Below are positions 63,501-64,000 of a stretch of 64,000 bases of DNA, piece by piece; position 1 is the first letter of the stretch; the number at the start of each line of letters is the position of its first letter. The notes beneath the pieces are model-generated. The model saw only the letters and a program-made list of their open reading frames with translations, had not been told where the DNA came from and searched no databases. A program made the position numbers and the translations under genes. Where the stretch lies: NCBI RefSeq assembly GCF_050947875.1, contig NC_134572.1:119593105-119657104 (forward strand), written 5' to 3'. The stretch is from Dermacentor variabilis (lineage: Eukaryota > Arthropoda > Arachnida > Ixodida > Ixodidae).

Positions 63501-64000
63501 CGTCGGGAGTGATTTAAACCAAGATCTACCTCTTTTGAGGCAACCTATTTAACGCGGCTGAGACCGTATTTCCCTGGGCTTTTTTTTCGATTTTTCGAGA
63601 AAATTTATTTCTTCCTATTCGTTCATTTATTGCGTAAATGTGGCTCCGCGCGTGCGTCGGCAGTGATTTAAACAAAGATCTAGCACTTTTGAGGCAACCT
63701 ATTTAACGCGGCTGAGACGGTATTTCCCTGGGCTATAGCCTTACTGTTTTTTCCATTTTTCGAGAAAATTTATTTCTGCCTATTCGTTCATTTATTGGGT
63801 AAATGTGGGTCCGCGCGTGCGTCGGTAGTGATTTAAACCAAGATCTACCACTTTTGAGGCAACCTATTTAACGCGGCTGAGACCGTATTTCCCTGGGCTA
63901 GCCTTACTGTTTTTTCGATTTTTCGAGAAAATTTATTTCTGCCTATTCGTTCATTTATTGCGTAAATGTGGGTCCGCGCGTGCCTCGGCAGTGATTTAAA

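Larger units (their letters stand above)
39983..63591. repeat. 154-bp monomer class (19 copies, not contiguous)
   Basis: In these monomers gggctatagccttactg plus T6 is contracted to gggc plus T8, a loss of 11 bp that removes the right half of the palindrome. The gggc starts are at 39983, 40302, 40786, 41435, 41754, 42238, 42557, 46331, 46815, 48288, 48772, 57065, 57384, 57868, 58352, 58671, 62773, 63257 and 63576. All carry gagaccg. In every case the next monomer begins tttcttcc and carries gtggctccg, usually with cggcagtg, so the two form a fixed 319-bp module. The class is confined to D-type sequence. The copy at 57868 has ttttttttga instead of ttttttttcga. Confidence 0.85.
1..64000. repeat. 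165-bp satellite DNA array filling the window
   Basis: The sequence is a head-to-tail tandem array with a 165-bp period from the first to the last base. Monomer starts (tttctgcc) at 1, 166, 331, 496, 661, 826, 991, 1156 give the period directly. About 388 copies fit. All are in one orientation, and no unrelated sequence interrupts them. Most neighbours differ at only a few positions. Common length variants are 164 bp (gtaatgag replacing gtaaatgtg), 163, 162, 161, 154 and 227 bp. The period is a multiple of three, so a frame open across one monomer would stay open indefinitely. No long open frame exists, so each frame is closed in nearly every monomer. Arrays like this are typical of centromeric or pericentromeric heterochromatin. 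The species and satellite family are not recognised. Confidence 0.98.
56778..64000. repeat. Second D-type block, running off the window
   Basis: The C-to-D change is earlier here than in the first pass. Displacement from the first D block falls from 18077 to 17082 bp (cttcctattcg with tttatcgcg 39864/56946), a net loss of six monomers, then to 16114 bp (ggctttagcc 42393/58507; cctattggttc), and later to about 16435 bp (gcggcggag 44337/60773; ttcgatcatt 45731/62166). Five 154-bp monomers lie at 57.0-58.7 kb and three at 62.7-63.6 kb. Near the right end another cggtagtg/aaaccaag monomer (63835) has a shortened gggctagcc and is followed by a cctcggcag monomer, a third pass of the series seen at 45.1 and 61.5 kb. 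No gene is present. Confidence 0.8.

Noticed and set aside
1..64000. CRISPR array or other repeat-spacer system
   Set aside because: The repeats are contiguous 165-bp units with no unique spacers between them, and no cas-like genes are present.
1..64000. Ribosomal intergenic-spacer subrepeats
   Set aside because: Such subrepeats occur in arrays of a few kilobases next to rRNA genes. Here 64 kb passes with no rRNA-like sequence and with multi-level higher-order structure.
1..64000. Inverted segments or a strand switch within the array
   Set aside because: Following the monomer start tttctgcc (or tttcttcc) along the window, every copy reads in the same direction. I found no minus-strand monomers.

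Overview
The whole 64 kb window is one uninterrupted head-to-tail satellite DNA array. The monomer is 165 bp; array starts fall at 1, 166, 331, 496, 661 and so on, giving roughly 388 copies, all in the same orientation. I see no gene, RNA gene, transposon, spacer or other non-satellite DNA. The hand-counted consensus (positions 166-330 are close to it) is about 42% GC. It has a CpG-rich core near monomer positions 40-52, a BglII hexamer (agatct) at 69-74, a perfect 10-bp palindrome GGCTATAGCC at 124-133, and a T/A-tract segment at 140-168. Length, homogeneity and higher-order structure point to constitutive heterochromatin of a eukaryotic nuclear chromosome, possibly centromeric or pericentromeric. 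I do not recognise the satellite family or species. CpG is enriched rather than depleted, which fits a genome with little methylation of satellites (many invertebrates) better than a vertebrate or plant, but this is only an inference.

The array is nested. Linked single-base and indel variants give each monomer a recognisable type, and ordered series of types recur as higher-order repeats (HORs). Block A (1-8413) has units of 17 and 19 monomers (2803 and 3136 bp) plus a partial one. Block B (8414-17157) has units of 2970, 2637 and about 3137 bp. A less regular zone (17158-20950) follows. Block C (20951-39530) has long units of roughly 5-7 kb that carry 164-bp monomers and a peculiar 227-bp monomer. 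Block D (39531-46885) has a 9-monomer, 1452-bp tandem duplication rich in 154-bp monomers. C-type (46886-56777) and D-type (56778-64000) sequence then recur in the same order, so the right half holds a C+D super-repeat with a displacement of about 16-18 kb.

Unit lengths differ by whole monomers, and several junctions fall inside hybrid monomers, as expected from unequal crossing-over or related recombination. The large monomer-length changes cluster at one place, in and beside the GGCTATAGCC palindrome. This is the most unexpected pattern in the window. All positions and offsets were read by eye. Block borders are good to about one monomer unless a precise junction is described.
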